Shown here one piece after another: positions 1 through 7,631 of a stretch of 13,246 nt of DNA. The notes beneath the pieces were generated by a model that saw only the letters and a program-made list of their open reading frames with translations, searched no databases and was not told the origin of the DNA. The translations under genes were made by a program, and so were the position numbers. Numbering within the stretch: position 1 is the stretch's first letter; each line of letters starts with the position of its first letter. The stretch comes from CAYWNK01 sp047639615 (GTDB taxonomy: Bacteria > Planctomycetota > UBA1135 > GCA-002686595): positions 1-13,246 of the forward strand of contig JBLIOL010000139.1 of NCBI GenBank assembly GCA_047639615.1. Reading direction: 5' to 3'.

Positions 1-399
1 AGGAGCCGTGGTGGGCGTAGAACTTGGGGGCGGGGAAAAGGTGATTGGTGCAGGCGCGATTGGGGCACCGAGGCGGTTGGAACATGGCTCTGAGGGGCGG
101 CCCCAGGGGTTGGAAGGGGACCGCTACTTAGAGACCTGTACAAATCGCAGGGGTTTCACCCGCCAAGCAGGATTCTCCGAGGTGCGGAGCACAGCAAAGC
201 TATACAGATCACAAAGGTACCCCTAGAGCGCGAGCACGCAGGTCCGGCACGGAACTCGAGGACCACCTCCCCTACGCCGACAGTGCTCCGCGAAGCCGGA
301 GCCATTCCTTCTTCTCTGGTCCATAGCCTCCAGCGGATCCAGTGAATTGGATCCAGCTCACGACTAGGTAGTCGATCACCGCCAGGACCTCTGCTTTGG
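1..399. other. Left-edge stretch without a convincing gene
   Basis: I see no recognisable gene here. A frame open from the left edge to about 226 on the + strand is glycine- and arginine-rich and has no recognisable motif. It could be the tail of a decayed gene or chance. An 8 bp direct repeat, GGATCCAG, occurs at 335-342 and 349-356, separated by 6 bp. The frame of the downstream helical protein is open back to 346, so part of that gene's 5' end may lie here. Confidence 0.4.
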
Positions 400-1752
400 T
401 TGATGCAGGTTTTGAAAGGCGACCTTCCCAAGCATGCGAATTCCCTCTCGACCGATTCCCTTGATGGCGGCCACGCAATCCTTCGTTTGGCGCACCTGCG
501 TGGCCTACGCGAGAGCTTGGATAGCAAGACCGAACGCTTCGATGAGGTGCGCCAACAGCTCAAGGCCAAAGCACGCAGCGCGCAAGAGGAAGCCATGCAG
601 GCGATCGACACTCTGCACAAGCGGGACACCAGCCAGGCACTTGAGTACCTCAGCAGTAGTCGCAAGGAATTGCTTGAGCGAGCGGACCAGGGTATCGGGA
701 TCGAGCTGACTGCGGCTCTGGCTGCCCTACGCGTAGACCTCGAGAATGTGCTTCCGGCCGAGCGTGTGGCGGCTATCGATCCAGCGATTCTTGAGCTGGT
801 TACCTCGTTCCGTTCTGGCCTGATCACTGACGCCGGGCTATCGGAGGACAAGTTGCAGCGCCCAATGGCCCAGGGACTGGAGCGCGCAGGGCATGCCTTC
901 CAGGAGCGCATAGAGCAGCGAGTGCGACGCCCTTGGCAATTTGTTACACGCGGCCTTCCACGCCAGGCGGAGCGCCTCGGCGGACAGCATGATGAACGCG
1001 TGGCTTGGGTCGTAGAGACCCTTGCGGGCATTCGCGAGGAAGTTCGCGAGCGCATCGATTGTGTTATCCAGCGCGCGAGCGATGACTTTGACAAGCAACT
1101 CCGCAAGCGCCTGCGCAATCTGGACGTACCCGCTCCGGGTAAGAGCGCGGCTGCGCTCGAGGACCTCACACAGCAACTGGGCGCCTGGACCGAGCGCTTC
1201 GTTCGCGGTAGCAGCGGGGCCATCTCGACCTACGAGGATCGGCTGTCTATGCGGCACAAGGTGTTGGTTCCGACACTGCGCAACGAACTGGAGCACTCCG
1301 AAGTTGCAGGCCCAAACCTAGCCGTGGCACTCAAGGCCGTACTTGCTGGTCAGGCGCAGAGGAAGCTCAACTTCGATGAGACCTGGCGCACCAAGGAACG
1401 TGTGCTCTAGCTCCTCGAGCTGCTCAGTACAGACTCCCGGCAGACCGTCGACCTAGCCAGTGACGAAATGCGCAGCGGAACTCGGGGAGTCACCCGCGCC
1501 TTCGAGGTTGAGAGCGTTGTTTCCGAGGAAACCTGAAATGACTTACGCACCACCCTCAAGTCACTTCATAGGGAAGCTGTCTCGGATTGCTGGAAGCTCG
1601 ACGGCCCCCACCTAGACGGCCGTTTCCCCCGCAAGCTGTCACCCGCCGAACTGAAGGATAGGGTCAGTTCGTATGCCACCCTCCCTGAACCTCGGCAGAC
1701 GCTGGCTCTCGCCGACCGTAGCGCCCCCCTAAACCCTCGATGGCGTGCCTAG
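400..1752 (+). pseudogene. Unidentified helical protein frame broken by two in-frame stops
   Basis: The function is not recognised. The first open part (codons 1-336 from a TTG at 400, with ATG next at 403) encodes a charged, Leu/Glu/Arg/Gln-rich protein with coiled-coil character around residues 25-95, no signal peptide and no membrane span. It ends at TAG 1408-1410. The same frame continues for 41 codons to TGA 1534-1536 and then for 71 more codons to TAG 1750-1752. Both continuations are still G/C-rich at third positions and acidic/basic in composition, like the first part. I infer one gene of at least 450 codons inactivated by two nonsense mutations. The long helical, enzyme-motif-free character would fit a structural or coiled-coil protein, or the stalk of a larger one, but no family can be named. 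The true start is uncertain because the frame is open back to 346 and no ribosome binding site is seen. Alternatively the intact gene is just 400-1410. Confidence 0.5.
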
Positions 1753-1783
1753 GCTGAGCATCTCCCGTTCCCCTTTTTCACCG

Positions 1784-1819
1784 TCCCTCGAGGGATCAGT
1801 TTACGGACAGTATCGTAAA
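1784..1819. promoter_or_regulatory. Two adjacent palindromes upstream of the symporter (candidate operator)
   Basis: A perfect 12 bp palindrome, TCCCTCGAGGGA (1784-1795), is followed four bases later by an inverted repeat TTTACG-N8-CGTAAA (1800-1805 and 1814-1819). Both lie 128-163 bp upstream of the symporter start, in the only gap between it and the decayed gene before it. A 6+8+6 inverted repeat has the geometry of a dimeric repressor site. No clear -35/-10 pair was found, so the assignment is inference. Confidence 0.3.
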
Positions 1820-1946
1820 TCTACCCCAGTACAGAGCAACCGCCCTGAACCGCAGGTACAGTCACGCTTCTTTTAGATTGCCCGCGAGTGAGCCGCGGTA
1901 GCGGCCACAGCCGGTCCGACTCAGTACAGTCCTAACGAGCCCCCCC

Positions 1947-3551
1947 ATGGATAACGCGACACTCATGAAGCTCCTGGCCATTGGCCTCTACGTGGCAATC
2001 CTCCTGGGGATCGGCGTCGCTGCGTCCCGGAAGGTCACCGACATCCGTGACTACTTCGCTTCGGGCAAGCGGCTTGGCTTCTTCAACGTAGCCTTCAGTG
2101 CGAGGGCGACCGGCGAGAGCGCATGGCTCCTGCTTGGCCTGACCGGGATGGGCTACGCGGTTGGCGTGAAAGCCTTCTGGGTTGTGCTCGGCGAGATGAT
2201 CGGCGTCGGGGGAGCGTGGCTATTCATGGCGCACCGCTTCAAACGCCTGACCGATCGCTACGACTCCATCACCGTGCCCGACTATCTCGAGTCGCGACTG
2301 CGCGATTCGGGCCACGGCTTGCGATTGATCGCCGCTGGAGCGCTGATCGTGTTCGTGCCTATCTACGCAGGAGCTCAGGTCTTCGCCACCGGCAACGCCT
2401 TCCACGACTTCTTCGGCTGGAACCACTATCTGGGTGCCGCCGCGGGGTTCGCTGTCGTGATGCTCTACATCACACAGGGCGGGTTCACCGCGGTCGTCTG
2501 GTCCGACGTTTTCCAGGGCTCGCTGATGGTGATTGGCCTCGTCGCGCTACCGATCGTGGCGTTGAATTTCGGAGGTGGACTCGAGGCGATAACGAATGGC
2601 CTCCGGGCAATCGATCCCGATCTCCTCACCTGGCACGGACCCGGCAAGGGAGATCCTGGAAGCGGCGGCTGGAGCTTCGCGACAATCACCTCGATTCTCG
2701 GACTCGCAGCGATCGGCATCGGGTTCTGGGGGTCGCCCCAGGTGTTCGTGCGCTACATCTCGATGAAGAACACGGGCCAGATTCTGCCCGGGACGATCAC
2801 GGCGCTCATCTGGACGCTCCTGGCTGACTCCGGGGCGGTCCTTGTCGGGATCTTCGGGCGCGCGATCTACACGCCCGCAGTGCTCGACAACAGCGCCGCC
2901 AACGTAATCAGCTACTCGGCCGCGGACATCGAACGCGTCAGCGAGAACGTCTTGCCCTTCATGTCGCTCGACCTACTGCCGGCGTTCCTCGCCGGAGGCT
3001 TCATCGCCATGGTGTTGAGCGCGATTATGTCGACGATCGATTCCCTTCTCGTTGTCGCGTCCAGCGCCGGCGTGCGGGACTACTGGCAGAAGACCCGAAA
3101 CCCGAACATGAGCGACAAGCGTTTGATAGCGCTCTCCCGACGGGTGACACTGGGGCTTTCGCTTGTCTCCTTCGGAGTGGGTATCGGAATCATGCTCTAC
3201 GACAAGGACAATGGCGTCTTTTGGGCAATCATGTTCGGGTGGTCCGGCATTGCGGCGACGTTCTGCCCGACGATGATCCTCAGTCTCTACTGGTCCGGCC
3301 TGACTGCGCGGGGCGCAAAATGCGCCATGATTGCCGGCTTCCTGGCGGTGCCTTTCTTCAAGTTCGCCGCGCCGGTGCTTCTCAGTTCCATCGGCCTTGA
3401 TTATTGGGTCGCACGCCTTGCTGATCTCGATGTACTTCTGCCTTCGTTCGTCATCGGGTTCCTAGTAGCCATCATCGTCAGCGCGATGGACAAAGAGGGC
3501 CGCGCACGACTAGCCGGAATCGAGGAGGAGTTGCAAGCCGCGCGCTCGTAG
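1947..3551 (+). CDS. Sodium:solute symporter, PutP-like (SSS family)
   Basis: Predicted Na+-coupled secondary transporter of the inner membrane, 534 aa, with about 13 hydrophobic segments spread over the whole length, as usual for this family (E. coli PutP is 502 aa). Family signs: the TQGGFTAVVWSDVFQ segment (about 176-190) matches the conserved GG-F region after TM5; WGSPQVFVRY (about 261-270) matches PutP GQPHILARF; MST at 361-363 matches the PutP Na+-site Ser340/Thr341 segment; and GWSGIAATFCPT follows in a late helix. In the TM2 Na+ motif, S58 aligns with PutP Ser57, but the position of the essential PutP Asp55 is G56, followed by E57. The substrate is unknown: proline is possible, but other amino or organic acids are equally likely. 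Start: ATG 1947, where the first helix begins a few residues in; no Shine-Dalgarno precedes it. It stands alone, with decayed frames on both sides. The stop lies inside an imperfect 15 bp tandem duplication. Confidence 0.93.
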   Translation: MDNATLMKLLAIGLYVAILLGIGVAASRKVTDIRDYFASGKRLGFFNVAFSARATGESAWLLLGLTGMGYAVGVKAFWVVLGEMIGVGGAWLFMAHRFKRLTDRYDSITVPDYLESRLRDSGHGLRLIAAGALIVFVPIYAGAQVFATGNAFHDFFGWNHYLGAAAGFAVVMLYITQGGFTAVVWSDVFQGSLMVIGLVALPIVALNFGGGLEAITNGLRAIDPDLLTWHGPGKGDPGSGGWSFATITSILGLAAIGIGFWGSPQVFVRYISMKNTGQILPGTITALIWTLLADSGAVLVGIFGRAIYTPAVLDNSAANVISYSAADIERVSENVLPFMSLDLLPAFLAGGFIAMVLSAIMSTIDSLLVVASSAGVRDYWQKTRNPNMSDKRLIALSRRVTLGLSLVSFGVGIGIMLYDKDNGVFWAIMFGWSGIAATFCPTMILSLYWSGLTARGAKCAMIAGFLAVPFFKFAAPVLLSSIGLDYWVARLADLDVLLPSFVIGFLVAIIVSAMDKEGRARLAGIEEELQAARS

Positions 3552-3566
3552 GCCGCGCGCGCGTCG
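3537..3566 (+). repeat. Imperfect 15 bp tandem duplication across the symporter stop
   Basis: Bases 3537-3551 and 3552-3566 match at 13 of 15 positions. The first unit contains the TAG stop of the symporter and the second has TCG at the same place. The unit is CG-rich (GCCGCGCGC core), so slippage is a simple explanation. Confidence 0.45.
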
Positions 3567-3710
3567 GTGGCTAGTGGTCCTGGGGGGGCTTGATGTCGCA
3601 TCCTCTGGAGTGGCCGGAGCCTCCCGTTGATAAACCAAGTATCGAAATGAATCGAACTCCGACGACTCGGCGCAACCCACCCACACACGGACCCTCGCCC
3701 GCGCCGATGA

Positions 3711-4133
3711 TTCGGGCCTAATCATCCAGACGAAGCTCGACGTCGGGCGGCGTACCATGAGACCGATGAGGAGATCGCTGCTGCCATGCCGCTCGTGGAA
3801 GCCCTCTTCGCCGCTGCGGGTCCCGGTGCACGCATGGAGGATCTCGAGCTACTGAACTTTGAGTACGAAGGCGGAACCTATCGCATTGGGGCGCGGTGAT
3901 TTGCAGCCCGCAGGGTGCTGGTGGAATACGGCGGCGTCTTCAGCACCCACGGGCGGGAGATACCTTATCGCCTCACCCTCGAGGCGATCTTGCCACCGGA
4001 AGCTCCTGGTCTGGGCATCCTCGATCTGCGCTGGCATCCAAGAGGCAGAGAGGAAGCTCGCTGGCTGGGCGGCGGAGAATCACGGCGCCGGATAGTCGTG
4101 CTGGGAGCAAAGCCAGCGCACGCAATACGCTGA
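3711..4133 (+). pseudogene. Unidentified gene remnant with one in-frame TGA
   Basis: The frame is open from 3711, has an ATG at 3786, and reads as plausible protein (acidic, with Phe/Tyr/Leu) until TGA 3897-3899. It then continues in the same frame for 77 codons to TGA 4131-4133. The residues around the break are GGTYRIGAR, stop, then RRVLVEYGGVFSTHGREIPY. Codon third positions are G/C-rich on both sides of the stop, up to about 4050. An alternative is a 72-codon gene from GTG 3915. No family is recognised, and no Shine-Dalgarno, signal peptide or membrane span is present. The final stop is only two bases before a mobile element, so the insertion may have happened near the 3' end. Frames of this size do arise by chance in GC-rich DNA, so confidence is modest. 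Confidence 0.35.
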
Positions 4134-4135
4134 CC

Positions 4136-4303
4136 CTAGCAGGCCGCTTAAAAAACAGCGGCCCAGCGATTGGTTGCCACGGATCGTCTGGCAAGGCGAC
4201 AGGTCCCCCCCCATAGTGGTGGCTATTGGGGGGTTCTGGCAACGCAGCCAGGCGCTGCGTGGGAGCCGAGCGACAAGTCGCTGTTTTTTAAGCGGGCTGC
4301 TAG
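4136..4303 (+). mobile_element. MITE-like element, copy A (168 bp)
   Basis: This is a non-coding element with 25 bp terminal inverted repeats (4136-4160 and 4279-4303) that match at 24 of 25 positions and begin CTAGCAG. The outermost CTAG at each end may be a 4 bp target duplication or part of the repeat; because CTAG is its own complement, the sequence cannot tell. Inside are a perfect 7 bp hairpin at the left end (GGCCGCT / AGCGGCC, 4142-4163), a C-run/G-run hairpin around 4205-4232, and AGCGAC-AA-GTCGCT followed by six Ts at the right end. The last resembles a rho-independent terminator on the + strand. By eye it differs from copy C at five positions. It carries no transposase, so an element elsewhere in the genome would have to move it. 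Confidence 0.85.
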
Positions 4304-4684
4304 AGGTGCAGAGGGAGTCAGCGCACGAGTGAGGTGCGTGTGAGGTCGAGAACCAGGGGCCCTCACTTAGAGCAAGGTCAATGGTAGGGCCGCTTGCTGG
4401 AGAGTCAGCGTGTGAGCAGTTCGCTTCGATTTGGACCAAGGGGCTGCCCGAGGTGACTCCAGACTGTCCCAAAGCCTGGTAGCCCCTCCTTATCCCTAGA
4501 GAAGGGAACCTCGTGGAGGACTTCGGTACCCACCCTCCAGTATCCTCACCGCATCAAAAGAGAGCGACGCGGACAGGCCGGAATACCAGGCCTGTAAGGA
4601 ATCGGCCCCAACGGCTATTCACGACTCCTCATGCCTCCCCGGCCTGGTCACGCAATCGCACCTTGTATATCTAATCTGCCACCT
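4304..4684. other. Non-coding region upstream of prfC
   Basis: No gene is supported. It holds one hairpin (listed separately at 4573-4595) and an in-frame ATG at 4631, which I do not take as the prfC start. Just before the preferred start is TGTATATCT (4664-4672), which resembles an extended -10 box. If real, it would put transcription start within a few bases of ATG 4685, but the -35 region (TGGTCA, 4645-4650, 15 bp away) is poor. Confidence 0.4.
4573..4595 (+). promoter_or_regulatory. Hairpin in the prfC upstream region
   Basis: Perfect 7 bp inverted repeat ACAGGCC (4573-4579) and GGCCTGT (4589-4595) with a 9 nt loop, 90 bp before the preferred prfC start. There is no following T-run, so it is not a standard terminator. 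It could be an operator or a 5' leader structure. Confidence 0.25.
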
Positions 4685-6271
4685 ATGTCCGGCCCCCGCC
4701 TCACTAGCGAGATCGCTCGCCGTCGCACCTTTGCGATCATCTCACACCCCGACGCGGGCAAGACCACGCTGACGGAGAAGCTGCTGCTCTACTCCGGTGT
4801 TCTGCAGACGGCCGGCCTAGTGAAGAACCGCAAGGGCAGGCTCGCCACATCCGACTGGATGGGCATGGAGCAGGCGCGTGGCATCTCGATTACGTCGTCC
4901 GCGATGCAGTTTCAGTATCAAGGCCACGTGATCAACGTGCTCGACACCCCCGGCCACGAGGACTTCAGCGAAGACACCTTCCGGACGCTCACCGCCGCGG
5001 ACTCGGCGATCATGGTTCTCGACGCTGGTAAGGGCGTCGAAGCGCAGACCCGCAAGCTGTTCGAGGTCTGTCGCTTGCGCGGGATTCCGATCCTGACATT
5101 TATCAACAAGCTCGACCTGAACGGCCGCGACCCGCTCGATCTTATGACCGAGATCGAGGAGGCGCTGGGCATCCAGGCGTCGGCGATCAACTGGCCTATC
5201 GGTTCCGGGCGTGACTTCCGCGGCGTCGTCGACCGGCGCTCGCGCGAACTGCAGTTGTTCGAGAAGTCCGCAGCGGGCGGCGCACGACGCTCTGAACTCG
5301 AACGCATCCCAATCGACTCGCCACTGGCCAACGAGCGTCTGGGATCCGAAGTCGCCACGATTGTTCGAGAGGAGCTAGAGCTGCTCGAAGTCGCTGGCAA
5401 CGAGCTCGACATGGAACGCTTCCTAGCGGGCCAGGTTACGCCTGTCTTCTTCGGTTCTGCGTTGACGAATTTCGGCCTGGAGCCCTTCTTCGACGCCTTC
5501 GTCGAGTTGGCGCCAAGCCCCTCGGGGCGCCTCGTCGATTCCGACGACGGAACAGAGGCCCTGCTCGACGAAGAGGCGCCGTTCAGCGCGTTCATCTTCA
5601 AGATCCAGGCCAATATGGATCCCCGGCACCGCGACTCCGTGTCCTTCATGCGCATTTGCTCGGGAGCCTACACCCCCGACATGCAGGTCTATCACGAACG
5701 CCTCGGCAAGAAGATCCGTCTGGCTCGACCGCAGAGCATCATCGCCAAGGAGCGCCACACGATCGATGAGGCCTTCGCCGGTGACGTCGTCGGTCTCGTC
5801 GGAAAGGGCCTGTACCAGATCGGCGATACGCTTTCGCTCGAGGGCGGATTCAAGCACAAGCCACTGCCGCTCTTCCAGCCCGAGATCTTCGCGCGCATCG
5901 CACCGAAGAGCACCTCGGACCGCAAGCGTTTCGACAAGGGCATGAAGAACCTGATCACGGAAGGCGCGGTCCAGCAGGTCTGGCCGGAGAACGGGCCCAG
6001 GGACCCCATGGTCGGTGCCGTGGGCCAGCTGCAGTTCGAGTCGCTCCAGTACCGCCTTCAGGACGAGTACGGTGTCGAGACGCTCTTAACGCGCTTGCCC
6101 TATGACTGCAGTGCTTGGCTCGATGCGAATGAAGCCACCTTCAAGGCCCCCATCAACTCGCTGCTTGCCCGTGACGACAGAGGCCGACGGGTCGTGCTCT
6201 TCAAGAGCCAGCTCGACAAGCGCTTGGCTGCCCAGCAGAACCCCGAGCACAAGCTGCTCAACTACGCCTAG
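4685..6271 (+). CDS. prfC: Peptide chain release factor 3 (RF3)
   Basis: Translational GTPase that removes RF1/RF2 from the ribosome after peptide release; cytoplasmic. From ATG 4685 it is 528 aa, against 529 aa for E. coli RF3. GTPase motifs: P-loop SHPDAGKTT (20-28), switch I region RGISITSSAMQF (65-76), DTPGHED (87-93), NKLD (141-144). RF3-specific blocks include TFAIISHPDAGKTT, DWMGMEQARGISIT, FKIQANMDPRHRDSVSFMR and EGAVQQVWP, covering the G domain, the beta-barrel domain II and the C-terminal RF3 domain. An earlier ATG at 4631 would add 18 residues unlike any RF3 N-terminus, whereas MSGPRLTSEIARRRTFAII aligns directly with the E. coli start. Neither start has a Shine-Dalgarno. The gene is monocistronic by appearance: a mobile element copy lies on each side, the downstream one only 37 bp after the stop, in opposite orientations. 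All key residues are present and it should be functional. Confidence 0.97.
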   Translation: MSGPRLTSEIARRRTFAIISHPDAGKTTLTEKLLLYSGVLQTAGLVKNRKGRLATSDWMGMEQARGISITSSAMQFQYQGHVINVLDTPGHEDFSEDTFRTLTAADSAIMVLDAGKGVEAQTRKLFEVCRLRGIPILTFINKLDLNGRDPLDLMTEIEEALGIQASAINWPIGSGRDFRGVVDRRSRELQLFEKSAAGGARRSELERIPIDSPLANERLGSEVATIVREELELLEVAGNELDMERFLAGQVTPVFFGSALTNFGLEPFFDAFVELAPSPSGRLVDSDDGTEALLDEEAPFSAFIFKIQANMDPRHRDSVSFMRICSGAYTPDMQVYHERLGKKIRLARPQSIIAKERHTIDEAFAGDVVGLVGKGLYQIGDTLSLEGGFKHKPLPLFQPEIFARIAPKSTSDRKRFDKGMKNLITEGAVQQVWPENGPRDPMVGAVGQLQFESLQYRLQDEYGVETLLTRLPYDCSAWLDANEATFKAPINSLLARDDRGRRVVLFKSQLDKRLAAQQNPEHKLLNYA

Positions 6272-6308
6272 CGAGGCGCGGCGGCTGGTGCGTCCTGCAT
6301 CGACCACG

Positions 6309-6474
6309 CTAGCAGCCCGCTTAAGAAACAGCGACTTGTCGCTCGGCTCCCACGAAGCGCCTGGCTGCGTTGCCAGAACCCCCAAATAGCCACCACTATG
6401 GGGGGATCTGCCGCCTTGCCAGACGATCCGTGGAAACCAATCGCTAGGCCGCTGTTTTATAAGCGGCCAGCTAG
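6309..6474 (-). mobile_element. MITE-like element, copy B (166 bp, inverted)
   Basis: Same element as copies A and C but in the opposite orientation, lying between prfC and the sulfotransferase gene. CTAG is present at both outer ends (6309-6312 and 6471-6474). Its terminal repeats have diverged more than in A or C (about 21 of 25 matching), and by eye it differs from copy C at about eight positions. It is therefore probably the oldest of the three. The 7 bp GGCCGCT / AGCGGCC hairpin (6448-6469) is intact even though its loop and outer end have changed. Confidence 0.82.
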
Positions 6475-6552
6475 GGCCGCAGAGAAGCGTGTCTACTCAT
6501 GCTTCTGGCCGATCCTGCCGACAAGACCGGGGAGAGCCTCTCCCACGAAGCC

Positions 6553-7284
6553 ATGGACTACCTCATCTGCACCACCCCTCGCTCTGGTAGCAACTTGCTT
6601 TGCTCCTTCCTGATGGGCACGAAAGAGGCGGGCGAGCCTCGGGAGTACCTGTGCCCCCACCAGATCGCCGAGCACGGCCCCAAGACATCTTCTGGCCTGA
6701 GTACGATCGAGGGCGACCCCAGCCACTACCAGCAGTACTACGACGGCATCCGGAAGGCCTATACCTCGGGCGGCCGCTTCGGCAGCAAAGTACACCTGCA
6801 CCAGCTTCTGTGGGCGGAGGAACGTGGTTTCGACCTAGCTGCGAACATGCCCCAACGCTTTGTCCACCTAACCCGCGCCGACGTACTTGGACAGGCCATC
6901 TCCTTCGCCCGGGCCTCCCAGACAGGAGTGTGGTCTTCGAGCAATGTCGATCTCCGCCAGCCGACCTTCGATGCCTACGCAATCACGTCGGCCATCCGCT
7001 TCATGAAGCAACAGGACGGGGAGTGGGAGAAGCTCTTTAAGGCGGCCGGCATCGAGCCCTATCGGATGGCGTACGAAACACTTGTCGCTGACATGCACGG
7101 TGAGCTCACTGGGCTCTTCAAGTTCCTCGGTATCGAGCGTGACAGCGCGCAGATCGCGAGCATCGTAGAGAGCTCAACCGGTGTCCACCGCAAGCAAGGC
7201 GACGGCATCAGCCAAGAGTGGCGCGAGCAATACCGCGATCTGCTCCGCGAGCGGGCCGAAGCCCGAGCAAGCGCTACGGCCTGA
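6553..7284 (+). CDS. Stf0/NodH-type PAPS-dependent sulfotransferase
   Basis: Predicted to transfer sulfate from PAPS to a hydroxyl on a carbohydrate or glycolipid; cytoplasmic, 243 aa from ATG 6553 (M. tuberculosis Stf0 is 267 aa). Motifs: 5'-phosphosulfate-binding loop TTPRSGSN at 7-14; AGEPREY at 26-32, where E31 aligns with the catalytic Glu36 of Stf0; 3'-phosphate-binding segment HLTRADVLGQAISFARA at 105-121 with R108 and S117; QTGVW; and a C-terminal FKFLGI helix region. The match spans the full family length and no key residue is missing. The acceptor (trehalose in mycobacterial Stf0) cannot be read from sequence. An upstream in-frame ATG at 6499 would add 18 non-conserved residues; ATG 6553 directly precedes the conserved first strand. 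No Shine-Dalgarno. It lies 78 bp after mobile element copy B and has no co-directional partner enzyme nearby. Confidence 0.9.
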   Translation: MDYLICTTPRSGSNLLCSFLMGTKEAGEPREYLCPHQIAEHGPKTSSGLSTIEGDPSHYQQYYDGIRKAYTSGGRFGSKVHLHQLLWAEERGFDLAANMPQRFVHLTRADVLGQAISFARASQTGVWSSSNVDLRQPTFDAYAITSAIRFMKQQDGEWEKLFKAAGIEPYRMAYETLVADMHGELTGLFKFLGIERDSAQIASIVESSTGVHRKQGDGISQEWREQYRDLLRERAEARASATA

Positions 7285-7631
7285 TCGAACCCGCGCGACA
7301 TACGCGGTAGAGAGCCAATCGTTCCGCGCCTGGAGCAAGCTCGAATGCCTCTGATCCTCAGGTTGCACAGGCCCCGTGGAACGCCTACGGGCGTCGAGCC
7401 GATGGTGAGCTGCAGGAACCAGGGCTGCGTCCCCTTGTACGCCAAGGGCCCTCTTCCAAGCCGCAATTGCGCAAGCCGCGCTAACTCAGTGCCTCGAAGA
7501 CTGAATTTCGAGAAGAGAGTCCGAATGAACACAAAGGCAGCTTTGTATAGGGTAAATGCGGGGTGTAGTGCCAGGGCCATCGGGTTGCCGGTGCCTCCGC
7601 TGCAATCGCCAGCCCCTTACCCATCACCGCC
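7285..7631. other. Non-coding region after the sulfotransferase
   Basis: I see no gene. A weak 5 bp hairpin (CCGCG / CGCGG, 7291-7307) follows the sulfotransferase stop without a T-run. A second, small hairpin with a UACG loop is listed separately. Frames open on both strands here lack motifs and have arginine-, serine- and proline-rich shadow composition. Confidence 0.4.
7381..7394 (+). other. Short hairpin with cUACGg tetraloop
   Basis: ACGCC-TACG-GGCGT: five base pairs closed by a UNCG-type loop (C-UACG-G), the class found in very stable RNA hairpins. It sits in a stretch with no gene, so an RNA role is possible, but a 14 bp structure may be chance. No known RNA family could be matched around it. 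Confidence 0.25.

Noticed and set aside
156..1223. A 355-codon minus-strand frame opposite the helical protein
   Set aside because: Ser/Arg/Cys-rich shadow composition without motifs. The plus frame is far more protein-like.
1425..1929. CAGTACAG occurring at 1425, 1827 and 1922
   Set aside because: Three scattered 8-mers with unequal spacing and no symmetry. Too weak to call a regulatory repeat.
3973..4472. Minus-strand frames over element copy A (and matching frames over copy C at 8111-8793) that encode near-identical peptides such as PEPPNSHHYGG
   Set aside because: The shared peptide is only the translation of the repeated MITE sequence. The frames run on into unrelated flanks and have no motif, so they are repeat artefacts rather than genes.
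4631..4684. Upstream ATG giving an 18-residue longer RF3
   Set aside because: The extra residues do not resemble any RF3 N-terminus, and the ATG at 4685 gives the family length almost exactly.
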